A stretch of 64,000 nt of DNA from Annona cherimola (lineage: Eukaryota; Streptophyta; Magnoliopsida; Magnoliales; Annonaceae): positions 57,589,174-57,653,173 of the forward strand of contig CM059975.1 of the NCBI GenBank assembly GCA_030490835.1, written 5' to 3'. Made by a program: the position numbers and the translations under genes. Numbering within the stretch: the first letter of the stretch is position 1; every line of letters starts with the position of its first letter. Positions 1 to 12,300 of the stretch are shown here, piece by piece. The notes under the pieces were generated by a model. The model made no database searches and was not told the DNA's origin. It worked only from the letters and a program-made list of their open reading frames with translations.

Positions 1-2848
1 TTTAATTTGCTGAATATATACCATTCAGATATCATTCAGCAAAATTTGATATTTCAGTATGATTTAATACTTTAATTCTACCGTTAACTGATGATTTGAC
101 AAATCACATAAGATGAGAATTTCCTCCAGCTGCTTTCATCATTAAATTAACGCCTAAACAAATTTTAATTTATGTTAAAATCATGTTTAATATATGGCTG
201 GAAGATGCTGGATATAAGTAATGTTAAAGAAGATTTTTATTTCTTTATAATCATGTTTAAAACATGATTTATAAATAATGGAGCAATAGGTTAATCCTAA
301 TTGTTACTTCAAATCTGGAGGTTATGTGATATTAGAAACAAAAATATAAACGAGATAGTAAACGAAATATTTTTGCCATAAAAATTTGTGTACAAGCTCA
401 TTATATTATTATTAAGTAACGACTAAATTTCTAACTTAAAATATTAAGCAGTTCGCAAATTAAAAATCCAAGAAAATTAACTTAAACAGGGTAAAATGGG
501 TGACAAGATCTGCTGTAGTAAATGATTTTTAAGATTTTTTATAGATGGATTTTTTATCTGAAATTTTGATATGATGTAAGAGGTATCATTTTTATCACTC
601 GAACAAAATAAAAAATTATTTTTTAATGACATAAGTATGGTTTAAAAATAACGTGATTGAGGCTGCTCCTGATTACACAACACTGTCCAGCACAGTGAAA
701 ATGTCAAAATAAATATATAATGTTAGTAATTATTGCTGAAATTTTTATGAAGGTTAATTAATGTAATTATAGATGTATGATATAAATTTCAGAATTAAAT
801 ACCTTTATTTGATTACAAATAAATATTTAAATAAATCAGTACGCCTGATTTCAACAAATGTGGGCAGTTTGAGAAATAATCAAAAATAAATATGAAACCT
901 AAGTAGAAATGATTAAAATTCATATATATGTTAGTTAAGAGTGTAATAAAGGATTAAGAATATCAAGGGTGATTAATAATTGATGATATTATATGTATAT
1001 GGAATTAATGGGTAAATAAGAAGATGAAACTTAGTGAAAATAAGAAAACAAAGGCTGTTTTGGAATTTAATAATGAGTTCCAGAAATTTTAAATGGAATT
1101 TATTTTTATTATAATGTGTAAAAAAGGTTTACAAAAAGGGTACAAATTTATGATCACTAAGTAAGTGATTAAGTACCTAAGACGTGATTTTAGAAAATAT
1201 AGATGAGGGTAAAATGTAATATATAGGGCTGTTTGAGGGAAATTACAAAAATTATAAAAATTATAGACCCAAATTATAAGCCCTTACCCTTAAGCAAATA
1301 TCTTGGGAGATTTTCTCAGATAATATGTCAATTATAAGAAATATATGCTAAGTATAAAATGCGAAAATCCAAGATGTTGGATTTAGCTAAGTGTTACAAA
1401 TCCTAAGTAGGATTTGGAAAATTAACCCTTAAATAATGATGTCAAAATAAATGGAATGGTTAGACCTTGAAACAAGTTCAACCAAATGAGGATAAGAGTG
1501 GTTGGTATTAGCCAAATATGTAAATGTGGTTACAAGATAATTATATTGAATTTATGAAAAAAGGAAGATAAATGGCTTATTTGAATTGATGACATCAAAT
1601 GACTTAGGAAGTTCATAAGCAATTGCCTTGAGAAGTTAAGGAAAGAAAACAAGTGTTAAAGATGGAATTGATAAGAGAGAGATGGTAAACATAAGTGAAT
1701 TGGAACATGGTGATGACAATGTTGAACTAAAGGTAGAAATGGGTCAAAGTTGATATGAAACACACGTGGGTTAGAAAACCCTAAGATAGATTCAGAGTTA
1801 ATAGTAGAAATGTGCAAGCATGGGATATTATGTTTATATGAGAAAAAAATGGTCCTTTTCATTTGTATAGGAAAAGGAAAGGGAAAAGTGGAAGGTACAA
1901 GTTGACTACGCAGGTAAGCAAGTTACATGCTTTCTAAAATATTTCTAAATGCTTGCAAATTGTTTGCTCACATGATTTATAAAATATATTTAAGGATGAC
2001 CATTCCTATAATGCTTTACATGAAATGATTACTAACTACTTGTTAACTGCTTTTATGAAAAGTTTATGATTTATAAATGTTATGCCAGCATGTGAATGTG
2101 AATGATCATGGTGCACGAGGATTAGGTTACGAGAGAGGTGTAATTGGACCGGATGTCCTCCTCTAGCGTGACCGAGTCGCTAATACAGGCTGAGGCCGGC
2201 AGCGCCCTCCCTGAAATGGGAGCAAGATCAAGTAGTGGATGCCTAGCTAGCGATCCATTTGGAAAAATGTCATGTATGCATTGAATGCATTTGCATTTTC
2301 ATATTATGCACAAAAAGGAAATGGAAAATGTTTACTTACAAAAGGAAAAGACTTGCTTACTGAGTATTAGTACTCATATTTTGTTTTCTAAAAATTTAGT
2401 CAGGTAAATGGAGATGACCCATGGAGAAGGACAGCTATAAAAAGAATGTCAAGATGTTTACATTCCTTTGCATGTGTGAAAAGAAGAAGAAGAATTTATA
2501 GTATGATCAATATTATGTTGAATGTTGATGAAAACAATTAAGTTGAGGTAGTACAACCTGTATGGAATATGTAAGAGAATGCAGAATTATATGTAAATGG
2601 TGTATATGATGATTTTTCCGTAAAGACAATCGTTATGACTCTAATAACGTAAAGACAATAGTTAAGACTATGATATGGGAAACGCTTTTCAAGCTGGATG
2701 AATGAAAATGTTATCTGTATTGATGTTATATATATATAAAAAAAAAAATTTTGCCGTGTGATCAGGGCAACAATCCTGAGTCACGTTTACCAACCCTTTT
2801 CGACCCCGGAGTAAGGACTATGTGGAGCCTCGGGTCGGGGGCGCCACA
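1..2848 (+). mobile_element. Gypsy LTR, distal part (5' end lies outside window)
   Basis: The end of this segment (GTGTGATCAGGGCAACAATC at about 2757, then a GGGGGCGCCACA terminus at 2837-2848) matches the terminus of the solo LTR ending at 57154 and the reverse complement of the LTR ends at 16443 and 16823. The stretch around 300-900 also aligns by eye with 55340-55890. LTRs of this family begin TGTGA and end CACA. No primer-binding site follows 2848, so this is a solo or 3' LTR rather than a 5' LTR. The part before the window, including the promoter, is missing. No coding capacity is seen. Confidence 0.75.
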
Positions 2849-3125
2849 TATATACAAGTAATACTTTTAAAAAAGCTAAGAGTAAATAATTAAATTCAAA
2901 CCTAAATGATATAGCTAACTACAATATGCTTCAAGGCTTTAAATGTGTGTTAAAGATAAAATTTGAATGCTTCTTTTGATTAGAGTTGGCTCACAATTTG
3001 AATGAATACATATTGAGTTGTTTTAAGCTTTTGATCGCTTACAAATGTAAATTGTTGCTCTTGTGATCAATCCCTACTTCTATCGGTATGAAATTAATTA
3101 TTACAACTACTTCTTTCATGTTTTT

Positions 3126-3140
3126 AATACTAACCATTAT
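3126..3140. repeat. Target-site duplication, left copy, of the L1 LINE
   Basis: The 15-mer AATACTAACCATTAT occurs here and again at 9305-9319, exactly bracketing minus-strand L1 sequence. A short T run follows at 3141, the expected place for the reverse complement of a poly(A) tail. Confidence 0.8.
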
Positions 3141-3362
3141 TTTTTGAGAGAAAAAAGAAACCTTTACTAATTGCCATTCAAATCCATATACAAAACATTT
3201 ACAAGAAATTTGGGTGTTCCCCCACCATATTAAACATCCTTTAGCACTATTTGCTGCCAAAGAGGCTAAACTATGCACCACTTCATTCCATGTTCTAAGA
3301 ACATGACAAAACAATATGGATTGAAAGCTTCTAGCAAGTTTGTTAATCTCCTCGATAGTCAT

Positions 3363-3464
3363 TCCTACTATTGATAATGATCTATTCTCTTCATTCAACA
3401 GATGTATCAATAGTCCTACTATTGATAATGATCTATTCTCTTCATTCAATAGATGTATCAATAG
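3363..3464 (-). repeat. 51-bp tandem duplication inside the L1 RNase H-like region
   Basis: Two copies (3363-3413 and 3414-3464) differ at about one base. On the minus strand the unit encodes 17 residues (LLIHLLNEENRSLSIVG), so the duplication keeps the frame and inserts one extra helix-sized segment into the RNase H-like domain. Confidence 0.85.
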
Positions 3465-4397
3465 TGATAGTGAGTCATTTTCCACTTCCAACCTGCGGTT
3501 CAGCAACCTATTTCACCCCATGTTTGATTGCTTCCATAATAAGTGCATCAGAGACCCTACTCTATTCTAACACCTAGCTGCCAAAACCATCCCCTTGGAT
3601 CTTGCATCATAGCTCTCAACCCTATGCACTCACTTCTCTGGTTCTTTTACGATCCACATCTTGAACCACCCTTGTTTCGACTTTGTCCTTCTAGGCTTTA
3701 GAATCATGTCATACACATTTGATCGACCCAGTGGTTGAGCTTCATCATAGCAATCTTTCTTTCCAAAATTTAGCCAATCTCCTCCCTCCCTCAACTGATT
3801 TCTTAGGTACCATAGTCTCCAACATAGAAAATGAAAAAAAAAAAACTTGATTCTCACTTTACTCTCTGCTGCAAGCTGTTTGAAGATTCAACTTATTGCC
3901 CTTCTTGAGATCCAAATGCTCTTGCTATCAGTTAATTTCTCCTTGCTAGCTTTTACCCATTCACGGTATACAAATAGACAATTATATCCTTGTTATGTCC
4001 CCTGCAAAATACACATTCTATATTAACATTCACCTCCCACCATGTATTAAGTTAGATCTTGTTGGGAGAGCATTTAGAAACAACCTCTAGCCCAATATTT
4101 TAACTTTTTCTAAAAAAAAATTCTTTTCAATTTCCCTTGAAGATCCTTTTGTCTTGATCTGCATGGCTTCTTTCTATATCCGTTTGCTGACGCGCCCCGC
4201 CCCGACCCTATTTTATACCGGGGCGGGTCAGGGTTATGTACCCGGCAGGGCAGGGCGGGTCAAGGGTTAAGAAATTTCTACAAAATGTGGGTCAGGACGG
4301 ACCTACCGGATCCCGACCCGCTTATACCCGCTGACCTGCTGAATCGGCATGGAAGCAACTGCATAACTCTTGAATAAGTCATATTGTAAAAGACAAA

Positions 4398-4479
4398 CCG
4401 AACTTAGCTCAGTTGGTAGAGCGGATTGTAGTAGCTGCAGATGATCCTTAGGTCGCTGGTTCGAATCTGGCAGGTCAGA
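4398..4479 (+). tRNA. tRNA-Tyr (GUA), intron-containing, degenerate; probably a pseudogene
   Basis: The A-box region (TTAGCTCAGTTGGTAGAGCGG) and B-box arm (GGTCGCTGGTTCGAATCTGGC) are near-canonical for plant tRNA-Tyr. TGTAG followed by about a dozen extra bases marks the GTA anticodon and the intron typical of plant tRNA-Tyr. The acceptor stem has two mismatches (C2 opposite A, A5 opposite G), and several bases are missing from the 5' anticodon stem. A T6 run at 4480-4485 would serve as a Pol III terminator. It could be transcribed but is unlikely to fold into a charged tRNA. Confidence 0.65.
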
Positions 4480-4901
4480 TTTTTTGCCTTTTTTGAAATA
4501 ATGTTTTTCAATACCACGCCAAGGTGGTGCTGCTAGTTTATGATTTCCACCACCACCGGTACAGAACTGCTATGAATATGTTTATTTTATTTTTCTTGCA
4601 AAGGAAAACTAGGATCAGGCCATCCAAAACATACGGTTTTAAACATTATTCATACATTTTTTCATCTCTCCCCAAAACCTCTGCTTTTCATTGATGACAT
4701 TTATAATCATAATATTTCCTATTTCTAAACAATGCAACAAAGATAATGGAATTTAGCTAAATTGCATTATTAGTAGATGGTTGTCTGAAAATACATCAAA
4801 GCTACATACATCTTTTGCATTTATATTTTACATTTAAAAAAAAGTTTTTTTTTTATTGGTATTATACGACATGAAAACTTTATTATATTGACAATTTTTT
4901 T

Positions 4902-5074
4902 CACGGCGTCGCTCCTCCACTACGCAGCTGATGAGACTAACTTTGGATAAATAATTAAATATTTATCCAACCACTTGGACCACTCTTCACGGCTTTGTTC
5001 CTCCAATACGCAACTGATGAGACTAACTTTGGATAAATAATTAAATATTCGTCCAACCACTTGGACCACTCTCA
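4902..5074. repeat. 86-bp tandem duplication
   Basis: Two adjacent copies starting at CACGGC (4902 and 4988) share most of their length, including ATGAGACTAACTTTGGATAA and CCAACCACTTGGACCACTC. They differ at several positions. They lie inside the GGGTC-rich insertion. Confidence 0.85.
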
Positions 5075-8000
5075 TGACAACAAGACACACTACAACCCAC
5101 AACTTTTACCATGTTTGTATAAATCCATCCCGTTCAAGTTTATTATATAATATATTTTCTAAACCTACCCCGAAGGTATGTTTCATTAACTTGTTCTTAT
5201 ATAGGTGAATAAATATTCATGTTTTATTTAAGGATTTATGTTTTACTTTGACTAATTAATAATAGATTGAAGCATATAGTAGTTAAATTTAATATAGATT
5301 TGTCTTTATACTTGATAGGTTCATAAATTCTTAAAAATTTCTTACTTGACCCGTAGTTTTTACTCGACTCGTTGTACCGAAACTGACCCGTTCCCGACCC
5401 GAATTTTGTCCCGAGACCTAGTAAAAAAAGTAAGAGTCAAACCGATCTTGTCCCGACCCGGAAAAAAATAAGGATCAAACTAGATTTTTGAAAGTTAGGG
5501 TCAGGGTTGGGCACACCCTGACTCGTCCCGACCTGCCCCGATTCCCACCCCTACCTACAATAGAAAAAGTTTTATCAGCTTATAGGTTAATTTTACACCT
5601 AATAGCCCATTTGCCTCAAGCTCCCAAAAAATAGGTATCATTGTTTGGTTGAGTTGAGATTGGGATCGATTGACTTTCCTCCATCTAGCATCTCCCATAA
5701 CTACTGTGATTTTTTTCTTTTCCAAGTTCTTATGTCTTGTTTGATGAAGCTACTTACCTTCTCCTCCTCATAAACATAGTTTGGGAGGAGGCACATCTTT
5801 CTATATAATTTCCTTGGCTTTTTAGGTAATCTTCCGTATAAAAGAATCTATTCCCCTTGCTTTGCAGTCCCACATGTTCCCTTTTGGAAATTATTTTCCT
5901 TTGAAGACTTTATAGCATAGGGACTCTTGGTTTATTAGCAATCTCTAGAACTGTTTAGCTAGTAATGCTTAATTGAATGCCCAAATATCTCTAAACCCCA
6001 TTCCCTTCCATCTTTGATCTGTACATTTCCTTCTATGACCCTTAGCTCATTTTCCTCTTCTGCCTTTGCTCTCTTACCAAAACTTACTAACAAGGATATT
6101 AATTTCATCACAAAAGCTTTTTGGGAGTAAAAAGATGCTCATAGCATAGCACGAGATAGCTTGTGTCATTATTTTTGAGAACATTTCCTTTCCCCCTGCT
6201 GGTAGAGTTTTCTCTTTCCAACCTTGTAGTTTCCTGCATATTCGCTCTTTGATCCCTTTAAAAATCCCTTTTTTGATTTGCTCAACCAAGTCAGGAGGCT
6301 AGATATGATTGGATCTCTTTCCCATCTAACCCCCCTCACGTTATGATATCTCCTCTCCTATATGCGTTTGTGTTTGTACTTAAAAACAAAGCTGTCTCAT
6401 CAACATTTACCTCTTGCCTTAAGCATTTCCCATAGGTCCTTAGCACTTCCCTCACTTTGAACAATTCCCCATTGCTTGCTCTTGTGAATTACAGAGCATC
6501 ATCGGTGAAAATAGGTGTGTAATAGTTAGCCCTCTTGCGGAGATTTTAATTCCTAACATTAGCTTCCTCTGCCATAAGCCTTCAATCAACCACAAAAAAC
6601 TGTCTACACAAATAAGGAAGAGGTATGGTGGTAATGAGTCTCCCTCGCGAAGACACCTGCCCAAGTGAAAAACTTCACTCATGTGCCCATGTCCACGAGA
6701 TTACAGTCTTCCACCATTTCCCTATATAGTTTCATTTGATTTTCTAGTATTCCTCTCCTACTTGTGACTTCTAATTCACCCAAGACCTCATTAAAATCTC
6801 CCATTACTATTCATGACTTAGATATTTGTCTTTCCAAGCTTCTTAGAAGATCCCAAGATTGTGTTCTTCTCTGTCTTTAGGTTTTCATAGAAACCTATTA
6901 GCCTCCATAAAGTCTTCCTTAAACATCTGCTAATCACCACTTCTATATGATTCTTGGAGAAATTTTGGACATCCACCACCTAATCCTCTTTTCATAACAT
7001 TGCCAACCCACCCTTCCTACCATCACAGTTTGCTACTAAGCAATTAAAAAAAATTTAGTTGCCTCTTTGTACACTCCATTTCTCGCCTTGTTCTTTTGGT
7101 TTCACATAAGAAGACCACCATGAGATCTTTCCCTCCTAATTAAATCAAGGAGATTACTAATTGACTATGGGTTCCCAAGCTCACGATAATTTCAAGCTAC
7201 AATTAACATTTAGCCCCAGTGGGGCAGAAAGCACTTCTCAGCCATGCGGTCGTGCTGCATCCTATCTTCTCCATTCTCAATTCTCAGTTTCTTCTCATGT
7301 TTTCTTCTAAAGTGGGAGAGTTTTTATTGTTGTCCCCTCCTTTTCTCTTCTTAGTGGGAGAGTTTTTACTTTTGTCCCCTCCTTTTCTTTTACTTGCCTT
7401 CCCTCTTGCTGCTTTCATCCATCTTCCATATTTCTCTTGTATCTTCTTATTCATTCTTAACCATCTTCTATTTGTAGGAGCACCTCTCACTGTGTGAACC
7501 AGCCCCTTTGTTTGTTCTTCTATTTCCATCTACGCATAGCTTTTTGTTGAGTCTCCTACACTTTTCTCTCATTTCCCATTATATTCCTTTGATTCATAGC
7601 TTTCTTTCTGTGTAGATGGTAAGAAAACATCAACCCTGATTGTCATTGATAGTTCAAAATCCATCCCATCTTCCCCACTTGCTCCTTTTCTCCCATTCCT
7701 TCCAGTCCCTTGTCCCCTTCTTGTTTGTTTTGACTTTGTTTCTCCTCTTTGTTCCCCTTAACTAGCTCCCTCCCGAGCTCTGTATTTCTAATACCCTTTC
7801 CTCACCCTTGTCCCCTCCTTTCCATATTCCAACTCCTTTCTTACATCTTCCTATCTCAGCCATGAGTTATATTCCCATTTTCCTTCCTCAAATTCCCCCA
7901 ACTTTGGTTATCCTCCCCTTTCTTGTACTTTTTCCTCCCACTATTTAAAACTCCCTCTACTCTGCCCCCCAGTTCTCTTTCCCATGATCATGTAAACCTC

Positions 8001-8689
8001 CTTCTGCCATACCTATTTGCATGCTTTTACCTAACTATTTATCCTATTTGCTGGAGTCCCACAACTTGTACTACCATCCACATCTTCTCCCAATTCCTCC
8101 TCAAAAAGAGATTCATTTGCGTCTTTCCTTTCTCCCATATTTATTTTGTCGACCCCACCCAACTCTTTTAACACTGCCCTCCACTTTCTACATTCTCTCA
8201 TTCATCAATTAACATAGCTTTCTTGTCTACATCTACCATAAGTGCACCATCTCTTGGTTGCCACAATCTCTCCCTGAAATATATCTTATTTTAGGTAATA
8301 CTTTATTATTCTGACCTCCTTCTCCCCTTTGGCTTATTTCTTTGAGTCTTACTCTTAAAAAGGACCCCCATGGCATACTACTTTTATTAGTTCTTTCTTA
8401 CCATCATTCTGCTCGCATTCTCTAAATGTATATCCCATCATTCTACAAAACACCAACAATTTCTCATACTCGAATGTTATCCATTTCTTCAATGATGCTC
8501 ACACCTTACAAAAATCCCTCCATGTATAATCTCATTTACATTCACCTCTATCTTAGTTCTCCTCCTTGTATTAGTGGCCTAGATATCTGAATGTGCTTAA
8601 AAGGAGTTTCTATTTGTATTCCCAACTCTACTTTATTGACCAAGAATGGTATCTCCTTAATAACCAGCCAGATCAGGGATATGGAGAAA

Positions 8690-9180
8690 TCAATTTCATC
8701 CCTCTTTATGTCTTCCCTTAGGTCCATTCATAAAAGAAGCATTTTTGTCGTATAACCAAGGGCTACCTTTTATTACTTGAGTTTTGTCTCCTTCGTCTCC
8801 AAATGAAATGCAGAATAAATTTTCATCTACTTCAGCGAAAACAACGATCTTCCTTGTCTTCCACAGTATCTTCATTGATGCCTTGAATAGTTCTTTGTTG
8901 CAAGTCCTTAATGTCCACAGAGAGCACAAAACAGCAGACTTCTCATTTGGTTTGATAACTAGAGCTTTGATGTGTCAATTGCTAATTTCTAGATTTCTTT
9001 TAACAGGAACGCCTCTTCTTCAAGAGTCATTGTTGTGTTCCTGGCTTCTCCAATTTTTATTGTGGCTTTTTGCTCCCAACCTCCCCAAACCATACACCAC
9101 CAAACCCTAGTACCAAGAAAATAGTGGATTGAATCTGCTCTCTTACCTCCAATTATGACCCTTCTTGATTCTAGCAACTA
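8690..9180 (-). pseudogene. L1 ORF1 remnant (DUF4283-like)
   Basis: Minus-strand translation of 8929-8696 contains LWTLRTCNKELFKASMK, VVFAEVDENLFCISFGDEGD and GSPWLYDKNASF. This is the characteristic pattern of the DUF4283 domain found at the N terminus of plant L1 ORF1 proteins, which are thought to bind the element RNA. The upstream segment 9177-8989 is in another frame with stops between. A zinc-knuckle segment was not clearly identified. It lies at the 5' end of the L1, as expected. Broken by frameshifts; no function expected. Confidence 0.65.
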
Positions 9181-9319
9181 ACTTCTTCACTTGGACCAGA
9201 AGGATCTCATAATCTTGAACTCCAGTAGGAACATGCCCCCACCTCTTCTCATGCACAAAAATCACCTTTGTGGGAACACTTAGGAGGAAACTCCATATTT
9301 TTATAATACTAACCATTAT

Positions 9320-12300
9320 CGTTACTGCAGTCTTCTATAATTTTTCTTCTTCTATAGGCTGAAAAGTATACTTGTATATCTTTAAACATTTTGAAACTTA
9401 GCATATATAATATTTATTAATAGATCCTCTAAAAAGTTTAATATTATAGGAATCTATTTTGATTGAGTTTTGGAGGCTTAAATTACCACCTCTTTTGTAG
9501 AATCAAATTCTAAACTCCTTCTATAAGAGATTATTTTCATATGCCCTCAAAAAATAATATAGATACACTCTTTTTCTAATTTTCTTGATTTTTCTTCATT
9601 TAAGATATCTTCTACACTTCATTACTTAGTTTCAGCACTTCAACTAACCTTTACAATTGTTCTATTCATTATTGTTCTCCTGCTTCTATCCACACGCACT
9701 AAACTAACTGAAATTGTTTTGGCCAAACAACTTGCTATTGGTTTTTATTGATTATATTTTATGAATCAAGGATCAAAGAGAGTACAACGCTCTCTCTAAT
9801 CGATGAAGCATTTAAAAATATATTGTATATAATTTATTTTTAATATCCAAATGAATTATTGCATTTTGATTGAAATTTAACAGTATAACATAAAATTCAG
9901 TTATCTATATGAAATTTTAAGAATTAAATTTATTAAAATATTTATTTTTTAATTGATATTAATTCCATGAATGTTATATCATCCTAATTTTTCTATAAGT
10001 ATATTTTATTACTTTGAACAAAATATATAAATTTATTTAAAAATAAGAAATCAATATCGTAAAAAGTAGTGTATATATTTAATAGTTTAAATTTCATCCC
10101 TAGATGCAAGTTATAACTGATTACACACATATCTAATATATTTAATTTTACATACAATAATTTTAATATGAAAACAAAGGGTTCAGCTTTTTCATTACAT
10201 ATCAAAAAATCAATTTTAAAAGTTTCCTTTCCCTTGTAAAGAGCACATTGCTCTTTAGAATTTAGTTTTTATTTTATATATCCTTGGAAGACATAGTATT
10301 AGATATCGTATAATATCTAAAAAATACTTAGACATATTTTAATACCTATAATTATTATTCGAGGTTATACTTCATTATTAAAACTTATAAAATTAACTTT
10401 TAGCACTCAAGATAAGTAGTATGAATTGATAGTTTGGACTAAATAAAAAATTCTTTCGGACTCCTCTATTGCTTTTACCAAGAGCCCTTTATGTTTTGTT
10501 AGCTGTCAAAATATTGTCAACTAATGCTATTACAAGCATTTTTTGAGCTTGGAAAAGCCCTATTTATACTTTGAATCAAACATTGACTTATCTTCTAAGT
10601 TAGCCTTTTAACCCTTAAGAGGTATCTTATGGGTTACCTTATGTCGGCCTCTTTCCCGAATCTGTTCTTCCAAAAACTCCCTTTTTTCTTAACACAGACC
10701 CTTATTGTCTCCCCAATTTCTAAGGGTTTTACCTCTATCACCCTCATCTGTAGCAAAGCTCACACTACCTCTTTGGGATTTGAAGTTCCTTTCATTTAAT
10801 ACCATAAAAAAGTCCTCTTTCAAGTCAAACCATTTAATGTTGCTTGACTTGGAAGGCCAACATTGCCTTGAGGGCCACTTTTTACCCCTTTTAGGTAAGA
10901 AGGCTTTTAGAATATTAATCTATTCCATTACTAAATTGTTATAATATCCAGCTGTAGGATGTCATCTCCCAACTCCTTTAATCGAGTGAATAAGAATTTT
11001 ATCTTTCACTCCTTGACTGATTTAGGAAGATTATTCACCATCTTCATGCTCTTCTTACCTATTATGGACGCCCAGCCACCAAACTAATTTTGAATGAGAA
11101 TAAAGCTCTAAAAGATCCATCCTACCATATACTCCATCCACTTGTTAAGTAATACAATTGCTTGGATGATTTTCCATGAGTTTACATTAGTGAAATCAAA
11201 GTTGTTTCAAATGCATTTAGTGCCTCTGCTATGAACACTCTAATAATAATTTTCCAAATTTTAACACTCATTCATATAAACATATCTCAACCTGTAATTC
11301 TTAAATGATCCACTATGGAGGCCTTTGACAACTCCATCTTAACAAGGATCCTACCGCAAGCCCTGATAAAGTCCAAATTTACTAATCTAACTTTTCTTAC
11401 TACCCATTGTTGTTAAAAAATTGTTAAGGAAGAAGATGGATAGAAAGAAAATCCAAAGGACTGCAGGAACCCTAAAGTTATAAGATGTGAAACATTGCTT
11501 GTAAACGATAACTAAAAAGGAAAGTTGTTGACATCTATAGGTAGCTGTTATTGCCATACTTTCTTTTATATCTGTTCACCTCGAGCAGTGATCTAGTTAA
11601 GTTATGCATCATTAGAAGGGTGTTATTTCTAATGCACTGCTGTGGATTTTGTCCCAAGGCACATTTCCACACAATTGAAGAGGGGCTAATCCATAGAGGA
11701 TATGTAATGAGATTTAACAACTTCAATCAAATCCTATGCCTTAATGTTATACTATTTCCCTAGTTTAGGGATTATACATGTCCTTGCTTAGATTTGTAGA
11801 CAAGGCTTGTATGCCTGAGGTTGCTACCATGCTGGTAACATCCATGCATGATGAGGTGACAAGGCTTGTATGCATGACAAGGCATATATGTTTCGTCCAC
11901 TAGATCGTACTTGGCTTCAAAAAATACATGGATCAACACTCACCTTAACTATAAGACCATATGGTCTAGCCTGATGTGCATGTGTCATCTAAGTAGCCAT
12001 GATTGGTGGGCTTTTGAGATCGTAATTGAAGAGGAGTAGCCTATGTATGTGGAATCATGCAAATCGATTCTTGATTTTTTTTGATGAAACCACCTTCCTT
12101 GGTCAATTAGTGTGATTTCATGATAAGATCTCTCTCATATACTGCATTCAAAAGATCTTAATTGTTTATATGGTAGGATAGAGTGGGGATTCCACTTCCA
12201 CGTGTCCTCAAGCCCCATTTTGTATCATATCTTGGCAGACTTTTGTTTTCCATTTGTAAGGTAATGAGCATTCATTAAGATTTCCTTTTCCACGTAAAAA

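Larger units (their letters stand above)
4185..5555. mobile_element. GGGTC-rich DNA-transposon remnant inserted in the L1
   Basis: Both margins carry clustered GACCCG/CGGGTC words in opposite orientations (4190-4345 and 5345-5555). The right margin ends CCCACCCCTAC, which resembles the reverse complement of a hAT-type TAGGGGTGGG terminus. The matching left terminus and an 8-bp target duplication could not be found, so boundaries are approximate and the left end may be deleted. The interior carries a degenerate tRNA-Tyr and an 86-bp tandem repeat. No transposase is seen; non-autonomous if it is a transposon. Confidence 0.4.
3141..7230 (-). pseudogene. L1 ORF2 remnant: endonuclease, reverse transcriptase, RNase H
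   Basis: ORF2 of plant L1 elements nicks target DNA and primes reverse transcription there. Pieces seen on the minus strand: endonuclease at about 7190-6700 (a GNPQSISNLLDLIR start, GRKGGLAML, then VMGDFNEVL across frame breaks); RT at 6682-6452 with LREGDSLPPYLFLIC; the RT thumb at 6289-6074 (KLQGWKEKTLPAGGKE and LLPKSFCDEIN); a C-terminal piece at 3857-3630 with CWRLWYLRNQL; and an RNase H-like domain at 3506-3141 (VENDSLSLLIHLLN, then HVLRTWNEVVHSLASLA). The catalytic FADD motif of RT is degraded. The reading frame is interrupted repeatedly and by the 4.2-5.6 kb block. Not functional. Confidence 0.75.
3141..9304 (-). mobile_element. L1-type non-LTR retrotransposon (LINE), degenerate
   Basis: Minus-strand translations give, from 5' (right) to 3' (left): a DUF4283-like ORF1 domain, an AP-endonuclease-like region, reverse transcriptase motifs, a C-terminal segment, and an RNase H-like domain. 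This is the standard order of plant L1 elements. A 15-bp direct repeat (3126-3140, 9305-9319) brackets it. Endonuclease sequence near 6700 runs almost directly into the reverse transcriptase 'REGDSLPPYLFLIC' motif, so roughly the linker and the RT fingers are deleted. A block of GGGTC-rich sequence (about 4185-5555) interrupts the 3' half. Many stops and frameshifts make it inactive. Confidence 0.8.
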
